A stretch of DNA of 64,000 nt. It comes from Linanthus parryae (Eukaryota; Streptophyta; Magnoliopsida; Ericales; Polemoniaceae). This document shows, piece by piece, positions 23,903 to 33,931 of the stretch (position 1 is the stretch's first letter; the number at the start of each line of letters is the position of its first letter). Made by a program: the position numbers and the translations under genes. Below the pieces are notes generated by a model. It did no database searches and was not told where the DNA came from. It was given only the letters and a program-made list of their open reading frames with translations. The stretch spans positions 80,765,495-80,829,494 of the forward strand of contig JALGPY010000005.1 of the NCBI GenBank assembly GCA_023055425.1, given 5' to 3'.

Positions 23903-24797
23903 TGAGGTTTGCAAGGCATGTGTACAAGGTAAACAAACCAGAAGCTCATTCAAGCCAAAGAACTTTGTAAGTACTTCTAGACCTTTAGAATTGCTTCATA
24001 TGGACTTGTGTGGTCCTATGAGAGCTCAGAACCCAAAAGGTAAAAGGTATATGCTTGTTATAATTGATGATTATTCTAGATTTACTTGGGTGATGTTCAT
24101 TAGAGATAAAACTGAAGCTTTATCTGAATTTTCTAGACTGTGCAAAGAACTTCAAACTTTGAAAAATTTACCTGTTGCATCCATTAGAAGTGATCATGGT
24201 AGGGAGTTTGATCAAATTGACTTTGATTTTTTTTGTGCAAAGCATGGCATTTCACACAACTTTTCTGCACCTAGAACTCCACAACAAAATGGAGTAGTTG
24301 AAAGAAAGAATAGGACACTTGAGGATATGTCTAGAACCATGCTTCTTGAAAGTAATTTGCCAAATTTTTTATGGGCAGAAGGTGTTAACACTGCCAATTA
24401 TGTGCTGAATAGATGCTTGATTAGACCTATTTTGAAAAAGACCCCCTATGAACTGTTTAAAGGTAGAAAGCCTACTGTGTCTTATTTCAAACCCTTTGGT
24501 TGTATCTGTTTTGTGCATAATAATGGTATAGAAAATCTTGGTAAGTTTGATGCTAGAAGTGATGACGGTGTATTTCATGGATATTCTCAAACTAGCAAAG
24601 CTTATAGAGTTTATAATAGAAAAACCAAGATTGAGGAAGAGAGCATTCATGTAATTTTTGATGAAAGTACTAAGGATTCTCTGAGTGAAAGTTTTGCAGA
24701 TCTAGATTTGAACAAGCATGAATCAGATGATGATGCTGTGAAAGAAGACAAAGGCAAACTAATGTGCAAGTCAATCAGCAGAATCTCAAGGCCTTGA
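23865..24797 (+). pseudogene. SIRE-1 integrase
   Basis: It opens with the end of the zinc-binding part (CKACVQGKQ) and a complete catalytic core: Asp in LLHMDLCGP (about 23995), Asp in IRSDHGREF (about 24185) and Glu in QQNGVVERKNRTL (about 24284). The C-terminal part has FGCICFVHNN and the GYSQTSKAYRVYN motif common to SIRE-type integrases. The frame ends at TGA 24795-24797, within a CAAGGCCTTGA motif. All catalytic residues are present, so the damage is at the edges. Confidence 0.87.
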
Positions 24798-25947
24798 ACC
24801 TCCTGCTGAACCAAAATCTCAAAGCCTTGAGACAGCAGCTGAAACTTTCTATGAAGCTCCCTCTACTGTTTCAAGGACTCAAAGCCTTGAAGGAGAATAC
24901 TCCTGGGTACCAAGAAAGAAGTTTAAGTACCTTGCAGACCATCCAGCTGATAACATTATATCAGATCCATCAACTGGAACTCAGACAAGAGGACAGTTGA
25001 AGAACTTATGTGCTTTTAGTGCATTTGTATCTTTGAATGAACCTAAGAATACCAAGGAAGAACTAGAAGATGCAGAATGGATCATTGCAATGCAGAGTGA
25101 GCTAAATGAGTTTGAAAGGAACAAAGTTTGGAATCTGGTCCCCAGACCTACAGAGAAATCAGTTATTGGAACCATATGGGTATTCAGAAACAAGCTTGAT
25201 GAGACTGGCAAAGTGGTAAGAAATAAAACCAGACTGGTAGCTCAAGGATATAATCAGGAAGAAGGTATAGATTATGAGGAGACTTTTGCTCCTGTTTCCA
25301 GGTTAGAAGCTATTAGAATACTTCTTGCATTTGCATCTCACAATCACATAAAGCTTTATTAAATGGATGTTAAATGTGCTTTTCTGAATGGATATTTACA
25401 AGAAGATGTTTTTGTAGCACAACCTCCTGGTTTTGAAGATGAAAATTTTCCTGATCATGTTTATAAACTGGATAAAGCTCTTTATGGTTTAAAACAAGAT
25501 CCAAGGGCTTGGTATGACAGACTTTCATAATTTCTACTTGACAACAATTTCAAAAGAGGCTTATTTGACAAAACTCTTTTCATTAAACACCGTCAAAGTG
25601 ATCTGTTAGTAGTTCAGATTTATGTAGATGATATATTATTTGGTGCTATTAATGATGCTCTTTCAAAAGAGTTTTCTAGTCTTATGTGCAGGGAGTTTGA
25701 GATGAGCCTAGTGGGTGAACTGAATTTCTTTCTTGGACTTCATATCTTACAAATGAAGAAAGGAATTTTTGTGCATCAAGGAAAATATACCAAGGACTTA
25801 TTGAATAAGTACAATATGTCACAGTCCAAGGTCCTTAAGACCCCTATGAGTTCATCACTCTCTTTAGAAAAAGATTCAAATGGTAAGAGTGTGAATCAAA
25901 AGGAATACAAAGGTATGATTGGATCACTATTGTATTTAACATGTTAG
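24798..25947 (+). pseudogene. SIRE-1 reverse transcriptase
   Basis: After a linker in another frame (24764-25000) the reverse transcriptase starts near 25060 (EWIIAMQSELNEFERNKVW). Stops are TAA 25360-25362 (Gln before [10 protein letters not shown]) and TAA 25528-25530; a frame change follows at about 25945. The catalytic YVDD at 25621-25632 is intact and FFLGLHILQ follows. The motif content is typical of SIRE elements. Confidence 0.86.
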
Positions 25948-26553
25948 CAGACTTGATATTATGTTCAGTGTCTGTATGTGTGCTAGATTTCAAGCAGATT
26001 CTAAGGAAAGTCATTTAACTACAGTCAAAAGAACTTTTAGATATTTGAATGGAACCAGAGACTTAGGGATTTGATATCCAAGAAGATCTAATTTTATGTT
26101 GAGTGGCTATTCAGATGCAGATTTTGCAGGATATGAAGTAGACATGAAGAGTACTTCTGGATGCTATCAATTTCTTGGATCTTCATTGATCAGTTGGGAT
26201 TCCAAAAAGAAAAATTTTGTAGCATTATCAACTGCAGAAGCTGAATATATTGCAGCTGGTGCTTGCTGTTCACAAGTGTTATGGATTGCTCAGCAACTTA
26301 GAGATCTTGGCTATAACTTCAGAAATGTGCCTATCCATTGTGACAACACAAGTGCTATTTCAATCTCTAAGAATCCAGTTCAGGACTCAAGGACCAAGCA
26401 CATAGATGTGAGACATCACTTCCTTAGAGATCTGAAGAACAAGGTGATGTTGTTCTAAATTTTATCTCTACTTCAATGCAGATTGATGATATATTCACTA
26501 AACCTTTGCAAGATGATAGGTTTTCATCTCTAAGGCTTGAATTGGGGATGTAA
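25948..26553 (+). pseudogene. SIRE-1 RNase H
   Basis: RNase H is read in the frame of 26096-26458 with YSDADFAG, ALSTAEAEYIAA and HCDNTSAIS, which hold the catalytic acidic residues; it removes the RNA strand. A one-base change near 26458 puts the last 30 codons (KPLQDDRF) in another frame, ending with TAA 26551-26553. It stands 16 bases before the polypurine tract. Confidence 0.84.
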
Positions 26554-26569
26554 ACAAGGATGCATTGGT

Positions 26570-26580
26570 TTAGGGGGAGT
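26570..26580 (+). other. Polypurine tract after SIRE-1 pol
   Basis: TTAGGGGGAGT lies just after RNase H. The second SIRE-like copy has AAGGGGAGT near 52096. In SIRE elements such a tract can lie before the extra ORF rather than directly before the 3' LTR. Confidence 0.6.
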
Positions 26581-27030
26581 ATCGGTACTTATATGTGTTT
26601 ATGTGCTGGAATCTCAAAGCCTTGAGATTATACTTCCTGAAGCCTTGAAAGTATAGCTCAAAGCTTTGAAGTTTCTGCAACTGCAGAAAATATCAAGGCC
26701 TTGAGATTGTTCTCCAGGTCTTGATAATATCTGTATGATTTTTTTTTTAAATGGATCATCAAATATTATATCTTATCTTTTTAGATAATTGTATAATATT
26801 TTAATTACTCAGAGAGTTTTCTAAAATATCCAAAAAAAATATTTTTCAAGATCCTATTTTGCATGTTGATATAGTAGAGTCCTTTTATGACTCTTTCTTT
26901 TCAACCTACTTAAGCTGAAAGTCAGGGCTTTTTCTTCTCATTCTTTCTCAATTCTCTACCACTCTACTCTCTCTCTCTCTCTCTCAATTCCTCTAAATCA
27001 CATTCTCTTCTCAAAACCCTAAACCCCAAA
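26581..27030 (+). other. Spacer between SIRE-1 pol and extra ORF
   Basis: No gene is seen. Four or five palindromic motifs are packed at 26613-26716 (CTCAAAGCCTTGAG, CTCAAAGCTTTGAAG, TCAAGGCCTTGA). A short CT repeat at about 26966-26986 precedes the extra ORF. Confidence 0.7.
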
Positions 27031-28812
27031 ATGGAGCGCAAATTAGCTAGAATTCAACAACAGGGAAAGCCCTCTGGCAGATCCAAGAAGAGAGCAAATA
27101 AGAAGGAGAAGATAGTGATTTCTGATTCTGATTCAGAAAACACTCAGAGTTTGCATGAGGATACTCCTCCTGCAAAGAAGTCCAGAACTGAGAAGGGAGA
27201 TGAAGGCTCAAGTATTGATCCACAACAAGAAGCACAGGGTGGTGATCAACCTAGGTGAGAGAAGAAGAAAGGGGGAGAAAAGAAAAAGACTGGTGAAGAG
27301 GAAAAAGGGAAATCAACTCAGGAAAGCCTGAAGAAACCAACTGAAGGAGGAAAAGAAAAGACCAAACCCTCAGAGAAGAAGACTAGAGTTAAGCAAGTTG
27401 CTGCTGCAACTAAGAAAGGATATCAAGGTAAGAATGTACTTCCTACATACTGGTTTGTTAGTTCTGAGGTTAGAACATTATGGATGCAAGGGTATGCTTC
27501 ATCTAAGGTAGCTTTCTGTAGTATGATTTCTGAAGAATTATTGGATAAATTGGACATAGACTGCATGAGAAAGTTAAGAGAAACTTCTATTTGGAAGGTG
27601 TTAAATCCTAGTTCAAAGGTCTATCCTAGGTTAACTAGGTTATTTTATCTGAATTTGGTTTTTGAAGGTGATGATAAAATGGTGTTAGCTTCAAAAGTGG
27701 CTGGTGTGGATTAGAGGTTAGATCATAGGACTTTTGCCAAGGTCTTGGACATTCCTAGGAAATACAATTTTGGAGATTATCCTGATAGGAAGGAGTGTCT
27801 GGACAAGGAAAAGGAGATGTTTTTTATTGATGGTGTTCCCTCTGGTCCAAAGCAGTTGACACACTCTGCGCTCAACTATGAAGCCAAAATCTTGTTTATA
27901 ATTCTGATGAGGAGTGTAGTTTCTAGGGAGAACTCAAGGGAGTTAGTGACTGATAAGGTTCTGATTTTGATGTATCTGATATCTCAAGGGTTTGAGATAG
28001 ACTTTCCAACAGTTGTTATGGAGCATATGATTTATTTTGCAACCAGGACTAGAAACCATCCTCTTCCATATGCAAACCTGTTACCTCTTTTCTTTGAATA
28101 TTTTGATGTACCTGTGAAAGGATAGGAAAAGATTACTGGAGGTTTTGGGTTGATAGATGAGACTGCACTTCAGAGGATTGGAGTAGTTCAGACTGGGAAA
28201 GGACATTGGAAGTTTTATTCAGATTTGTCAAAGGAATAACTTGTTGAAAAGGAGTTTGTAAAGCCTAAGGGGACTACATCTGGGAAAGGACAAGCCAATG
28301 AGGATTATTCTTTGTTGGTTGAGAAGTTAGAAGATCAGCAGGTTGAGATTGAAGATCTCAGACAAAGGTTATTTGATCTGTCAACTGAATTCAACCAGTT
28401 CAAGGGCTTGATGAATGTTATGAATGGGAAGCTGGATGTTGTCATCAAGGGCTTGAATCTGGAGAAGATATCTTCTGCTACTAGTCATGACACCAGTGTG
28501 GATTCAGAGGAAAAGCTGGGAGATTTTCTGAAGAAGAAGAAGAAGCCAATTCCAGTGGTGCTAACTTCAAAATATTTGTATGAACAAACTGATGAAGAAG
28601 ATGCTGGTGAAGACAAAGGTGTTGATGCAGCTACAGAGGTGGATTCAGTACAGGATAAGAAGAAAGTGGATGAGATAATCCAAGAAGTTGTTGCTGAAGT
28701 GGAAGCTGAACAAGAAGGTATCAGTCTGCTGAAGATGATGCAAGTGAAGAAGAAGTTGGAGAAGGCTCAGAGGGCAACAGCTTCTGATCCTATCTCTGAT
28801 CGTGCAATCTGA
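27031..28812 (+). pseudogene. SIRE-1 extra ORF with plant transposon protein-like domain
   Basis: About 594 codons in one frame start with the ATG at 27031 and are broken only by stops at 27256-27258, 27712-27714, 28123-28125 and 28237-28239; there is no frameshift. The N-terminus is Lys-rich with an acidic Ser-Asp patch (VISDSDSEN). The middle (about codons 155-365, with LNYEAKILFIILMRSVV and LVTDKVLILMYLI) looks to me like the 'putative plant transposon protein' domain found in extra ORFs of LTR elements. The C-terminal third has heptad-like Leu/Glu stretches suggesting a coiled coil, then acidic repeats. The function is unknown; a structural or envelope-like role is only inference. Confidence 0.7.
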
Positions 28813-29266
28813 AGTCAGATCTTATGATCACCCAATCTGATCATGAAAACATTGGGCTCCCAACTTTCTTCGGCCAAATATTTTCTAAGTCTTTTGCTAA
28901 AGTGTCATTAATCAAACTTGTCAAAATGACACTTTAACCCCCTCTTGCCATTTTTGTCATATTTTCTTGTGATTTCTTTCTCTCCCGAGCTTCCGCGTAC
29001 GTTTCGAAGTTCGTTTTCCCTCTCATATTGATCCATGAGATCCGTAACCTGTCAAACGCAAAATGAAAACAACCCGTGCGATGAAAAGTTACAAAATAAA
29101 TGTAAATAATGGGAAAAACACCCGGATTTACAAATTAATGCTCAAAGCTAACCTCCTACGTTTTCTCTCTATTCGTAGAGTAATACCAATATAATCAACC
29201 CGGAAAGCACGCAAAACGATACAGAACGTGCAAGAAATATAAATCTAACACAGAGCTATCAGTGGG
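28813..29266. other. Unassigned intergenic DNA
   Basis: AT-rich sequence with no ORF, LTR end or repeat that I can match in the window. It may hold the tail of SIRE-1 or older debris. Confidence 0.5.
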
Positions 29267-29725
29267 CTAATCCATGTAAGGACATGATTAGTGTAGGGGC
29301 CTTTATGTAGTTAATAAAGAGTTATGTCTATGTAAAGGAACTCTAGCTTGTTAATTCTCTAACAATTGTCATTATTGAGAGAACATAAAAAATCAAGAGA
29401 GAGAGACAAGGAGAAGGCCGAAGCCATCATCCCCGTCCGTCCCCCTTGTCGTCGGCTACCACAAGGCACGACCAAGTGCCTATTTTGTGTGATCTCTTCC
29501 TCCTTCTTCCGTTGCTAGCACATCGGGGTGAGAAGGATTCCAATCAAGATCCAAGGTGTGGATATTCATAGAGACGAAGACATTATTCTTCGTGTGATCC
29601 CCAAACTAAGGTACACATCTTCTATGCTCTATCATGTTATGATTGTCTCTTCCAGTGATCCTTGGTGGGCTTTGAGTAAGAACTTTTTTGTTATTCCGAT
29701 GCGTTATCTATGTCAAAACCCAACA
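29267..29725 (+). repeat. 3' part of an Angela-like LTR, other subfamily
   Basis: It aligns with the last third of LTR1: GAGACGAAGACATTATTCTTCG, the GTGATCC..GGTGGGCTTTGA block and the end GTCAAAACCCAACA (CA end at 29725). The left part is missing or too diverged. No primer site follows; the next sequence is unrelated. It shows the undecayed family end CCCAACA. Confidence 0.72.
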
Positions 29726-29726
29726 T

Positions 29727-30663
29727 GAGATGCTAGCAAGAATCATTCCACTTGTGAAAAATCCAAACACTTCAAGAAGTGTTGCATCTTCAGAGGGCCC
29801 CAGCGAGAACTTGTCGCTTCCCGATATTGATACATGGGAACCTCGTTATGGGGATGGTTCATCTGGCTTTGATCTAGACGCAGTCTTTCCTCAAAATCCA
29901 TGAAAAGACTGGTCTACTGCAGCTGTTGAGGCTGTCGAAACTAAAGAGGAATACGTCTTCCCTGAGGGATACTTTAAGCAAGAAGCTCTCGATGATTAGC
30001 GATCAGCTGAGGCTGAATCTTCTAACAATGCCCAAGCAGCGCTCCTTATTCCTTCCTTGCACGAGCTCGTCGGGGGTACTGGTAAGCTTTTCACTTTCGT
30101 TGAAAATGTATGTAATTATAACAAGGAATGTATCCTCTCTTCCTTTGACATTTACGCGTGCCTGTTGAACATGCAGTGATTAAGCAATCATCTTTGAAAT
30201 GGCTGATGAAGATGCGTGTTTCATACCTCAAGACTTTTGCCTGAGCATTGGAGCTGCCTGCTAAAGATAGAAAGGATTTCCTCACAGAGATATCTGAACT
30301 TATGGAGAAGATAAACAAGACCACTCCGGCCACCATTTCTCTTACAAATGCGCATCACTTCTTGGCAAGCGTGCAAGGCGTTCAGCATGTGGCACACAAC
30401 TTCCTTAACTTTGAATTTCTCATCCAAAGGTTGAAAAGGGTCTGCAACTCCATCAAGCTTCATTTTGGTTTTGATAATTACCACTTTGAGACCGCCCGAC
30501 TTCGCTCCCAAGATAAGAGATTGAGAAGGATGTGGCTAAGTATAAAGAAGAAAAAGTGAAGCATGTATATCATACGAAGCAGATCGATCAGTGGACTGGC
30601 AACTCTATTCACCTTGGAGCTCAAGATTCTCTTTTCAAACGCCTATTTGGAGAGGACCAGTAG
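29727..30663 (+). pseudogene. Antisense extra ORF with a plausible intron, in Tat gypsy
   Basis: A reading frame runs antisense to the gypsy. Exon 1 (29727-30081, stops at 29901-29903 and 29997-29999) ends at G|GTAAGC. A 95-base intron (30082-30176) ends ...TTGAACATGCAG. After its removal the frame continues without shift into 30177-30540, with one TGA near 30242; a small frameshift near 30515 leads to the end KRLFGEDQ and TAG 30661-30663. The encoded part is charged and helical-looking (for instance DFLTEISELMEKINK). The 5' end is missing at the LTR border. It resembles C-terminal parts of plant-mobile-domain-type ORFs, but I cannot name it firmly. Confidence 0.6.
30082..30176 (+). other. 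Candidate spliceosomal intron
   Basis: It has a GTAAGC donor, a T-rich middle and an ATGCAG acceptor, 95 bases. Its removal joins two open stretches in frame (the joining codon is GTG). That fit would be met by chance about one time in three, so the splice-site quality carries part of the weight. Confidence 0.55.
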
Positions 30664-31476
30664 TATTGTAGTAGTTTGAATTCCCTCGAAACAATGATTT
30701 CTGATGTATGGATTTTCGAAAAATTTTATCACAGTTTTGAACTTTTTGCAAACACAATCATTTCTGAACTCCTTTGCTTATAGAGTACGTTTTCCTTTGC
30801 TTTTGCTTCTCATATATTGAGCACCATTTTACTATTTTAACTCATACCTTTAAGCATTGCTTTTGCCAAAAATGGGTAGGCACTCAGTCGCGTGCTCTTT
30901 TTAAAGAGAGACTTAAATGTAGCTGCTTATATGAGCAAGTGAGAATAAATTCTCATACCGATGCTATTTGAACAAATTGGCTTAAGTCCATTATTTAAAT
31001 AGGCTCGAGCCTCGCATATTGCTGCTATCTAGGCAGATAGGCTTAGCATCGCGTATTGTTGCTAGCTAAATAAAGGCTTCAGTTTTGCTGCTATCTAAAC
31101 AAATAGGCTTCAATTTAACTACTATCTAAACAGATAGGCTTAGTTTAGCTGTTTTATAAAGAGATAGGCTTTGATTTTTCTACTATCTGAACTGATAGGC
31201 TTTGTTTCGCTGCGATCTAAATTGATAGGCTTTGATTTTGCTACTATCTAAACATATATGCTTTGTTTGACTGTTATCTAAACAGATAGGCTTTGATTTT
31301 GCTGCTATCTAAACAGATAGGATTAGTAGGAAAGATTGCTATCTAGGCATATAGGCTTAGTGGGAAAGATTTCTATCTAGGCTTACAAAGCATCGCATGT
31401 TGATCGGATTGGGATTCGTGGCAGTCCCATGGCAACGTTGGATGGTGCAATAGCCGCTATCGAACACTTATTTTAC
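30664..31476 (-). other. 3' untranslated region of Tat gypsy
   Basis: Between the integrase end and the antisense ORF there is no coding sequence. It includes the hairpin repeat array at 31020-31390. The rest (30664-31019) is AT-rich with weak copies of the same repeat (AGGCTT, TTGAACAAATTGGCTT). Confidence 0.65.
31020..31390. repeat. Tandem array of about 12 hairpin units, 30-37 bp each
   Basis: Units have the core CTATCTAAACAGATAGGCTT followed by a T-rich spacer such as TGATTTTGCTG. CTATCT and AGATAG are reverse complements around a 4-base loop, so each unit can fold. Units differ at a few bases, mostly outside the stem. Tandem repeats in 3' untranslated regions are known in Tat/Ogre elements. 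Confidence 0.85.
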
Positions 31477-32415
31477 TTAAAAAGGGCCTTCCAAATTAGC
31501 AGCAAACTTGGGGTGAGCTGCTTCGCGCATGCAATAGTCGGACGCTCGTATGACTAAATCTCCCACTGCGAAGTCTCGGTGCTGGACAGTCTTATTGTAA
31601 GCTCCAGAGATTCTCTCTTTGTACTTTGTATTTTCCTTCGTGGATTGTTTGCGCTTCTCCTCTATTAGGATTAGTTCGTGATCACGTTCGTTCTCATACA
31701 AAGCACTGAAGACTAGCCTTGCAGAATTGACCTTGACTTCAGTGGGAACCACTGCTTCAGCTCCATAACATAGCAAAAAAGGAGAAGCCACAGTAGGAGT
31801 CCTTGGTGACGTGCGATAATACCACAATGCAGTACCCAAAGAGTCTGCCCATTTCTTGTAATCATCTGCTACAATCTTGCTTAGGATCCTGAGAAGTGTC
31901 TTGTTTGTAGCCTTTGCTTGACCATTCCATTTTGGATAGTAGGATGTTGAACATACCTGTCTGACATTATACTCCATCAACTTCGATGTGACTTGGCGTT
32001 TGACAAAAGGTGTCCCATTATCGGATAGGATCGTATTAGGAATCCCAAAATGATATATGATATTCTCTTGAATGAACTTTACGACCACCAATGCGTTTTC
32101 CGTCTTGAGCGGAACTGCTTCGACCCACTTTGTGAACTGCTCTGTTCATGTCAAGATGAATTGGTTCCCATGTGATGCTGAATGGATGGGGCCAATAATG
32201 TCCAGGGACCAAGTATGAAATGGCCAAGGTGTTCCCAATTCCTGCAGATAAACTGTGGGAGCATGGACTAAGTTTCCATGGAGTTGGCATTGCTGGCATC
32301 TTTTGACCTTTGTGCGACAATCAGCCTCCATAGTTGGCCATAAATAGCCAATAGTCAGGACTTGCCTGCATAACTTCGCGCCTCCTTGGTGTTTTACCTG
32401 GTGAGACATATCCAT
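31477..32415 (-). pseudogene. Tat gypsy integrase
   Basis: The zinc region has HQ...H and CQQCQLHGN (about 32300-32410). The core has Asp in WSLDIIGP (about 32210) and Asp in ILSDNGTPF (about 32025); the third acid is replaced, since QAKATNKTLL (about 31915) has Lys where this family has Glu. A frameshift lies near 32090-32150. The C-terminal part (AEAVVPTEV) is typical of Tat integrases. Loss of the catalytic Glu would abolish integration. Confidence 0.82.
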
Positions 32416-33099
32416 TACTTCTTGAATTTCTTTGCCTCAATAACTTTCGCCATAACAGGTTTTCCTTTAGCACATACCGAGCCGTCTTCGTTTTAAGCTT
32501 CTCAGCCTCCTTCTTGTTGCTTGGAAGGACCTCACCTTGCAGAAAGTCAATTGTGGGCTTTCGCCAATCAGTATCATCATCGATCGAAGCCACTTCTAGA
32601 GAATCTTTTATCAATGAGCACTTTTCACAATTGCTTTGCACAACCGCAGCATAATATGACATATGCGGCCAATGAATCCCGTATCTCTGCGTCTTCCTAT
32701 AGATAGAGACCTCATTTTTTCAACATGAGTTTTTATGTATCTTTTCTAAAAAGGCTTGTCATTACTCTTCTTTGACACATCCCATCGACACTCCTCCATG
32801 TCCTTTGTAATAGAGCAAGATATCGTGTATGCAGAACCCTTTAGTGGAAACCCAACTTTCCTTGCTTGTTCTTTCAGCCATTGCACGTATGATGGGCTCC
32901 CTCCAATACTCAGCTTCGATGATCAAGGAGGGAGTTGTTTTGAATTCAATTGATATCTTTGCTGAACATTTGTCTGAACTGATTTTTGACCCTAAAGTGG
33001 CCTAGGCGTCTGCATGCCGGTTGTCAAATCTGGGAGTGTGCTCATATTTGATGGACTCAAACTTCTGGAATATTTCTGCACAATCGACATGTAGCTCAA
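32416..33099 (-). other. Degraded linker between second RNase H and integrase
   Basis: Minus-strand coding traces (32321-32662: IDDDTDWRKPTIDFLQGE) match the linker region that joins RNase H to integrase in Tat elements. The part at 32700-33099 is out of frame with several stops. Confidence 0.6.
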
Positions 33100-33847
33100 T
33101 TAATTAATCTCGTTCAGACCATATTCCCATAAGGCTTGTCTTACTATCAACTTCGAATCCCCCATTACTATTAGGTTTTGCACTTCTAAAGACTTGGCCG
33201 CGAGGAGGCCAGCAATCAAAGCATCATATTCGGCTTCATTGTTTGTTACTGCAAAAGCGAGCTTGTTGGACATCTGGATAACCTCTCCATCAGGCCTAGT
33301 CAAGACGTCTTGATTCCAGTTCCTCCTCCCGACCTTGTCGATGATCCATAAAAATGCAAATTCCAGTACAGTACTCCATCGCGTAGATTTCCAACCCCTC
33401 GATTTCCTCTTCCACCATAGGCTCATAATTCTCATCTGGGAATTGTGCCAACAGATACGCCACCGCGTGAGATTTGATGGCTTTTGGGCGCGCGCATGTG
33501 ATATCATACTGCGATATGGTCTTATACCATTTTGCCAGTCTCCCACTAGGAGCAGAGCGTCCCAATAGATATCGAATGTGATCGCATTTGGTCACAATCA
33601 CAACTTTGTGGGAGGCGAAGTAATGCTTTAACTTTTCTATGACAAAGAATAAAGCAAGGCAATGACTATCAATATCTGTGTACCTGGACTCTGCAGACTG
33701 AACCATGCGCGAGATGTAGTCAATAGTCCTCTCATGTCCCTCAAACTCTTGGGCTAACAATGCTCCGATGGACTTCTTCGTTGAAGTGAGGTACATATGC
33801 AGTGAAGATCCCAGTTGAGGTGCGATCATAACCCGTGGAGATGTCAA
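33100..33847 (-). pseudogene. Tat gypsy RNase H and second (archaeal-like) RNase H
   Basis: The first RNase H (33400-33847) has YLTSTKKSIGALLAQE and AKWYKTISQYDI. The second (33100-33330) has NNEAEYDALIAGL and VMGDSKLIV with catalytic Glu and Asp. The two read in different frames, so at least one shift lies near 33300-33400, where the first strand with its Asp is expected. A second RNase H after the usual one is diagnostic of Tat-lineage gypsy elements. Confidence 0.82.
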
Positions 33848-33931
33848 TAGCTACTTCAGCTTCTCAAACGCGACCTGGTGTTCTGCTGTCCAAGCATGCG
33901 TTGAATTCTTCTTATCTAGATTGCCAAAACA

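Larger units (their letters stand above)
21555..28812 (+). mobile_element. SIRE-like copia element (SIRE-1), 3' LTR not found
   Basis: The order is 5' LTR, primer site, gag, protease, integrase, reverse transcriptase, RNase H, polypurine tract, then a large extra ORF. This is the SIRE/Maximus layout, which commonly has an extra ORF after pol. The right end is uncertain because no second LTR is seen. Palindromes of the type CAAGGCCTTG occur about a dozen times from LTR to spacer. Confidence 0.82.

Noticed and set aside
31020..31390. CRISPR-like regular repeats
   Set aside because: Spacers are not unique, units are diverged tandem repeats, and the setting is a plant retrotransposon.
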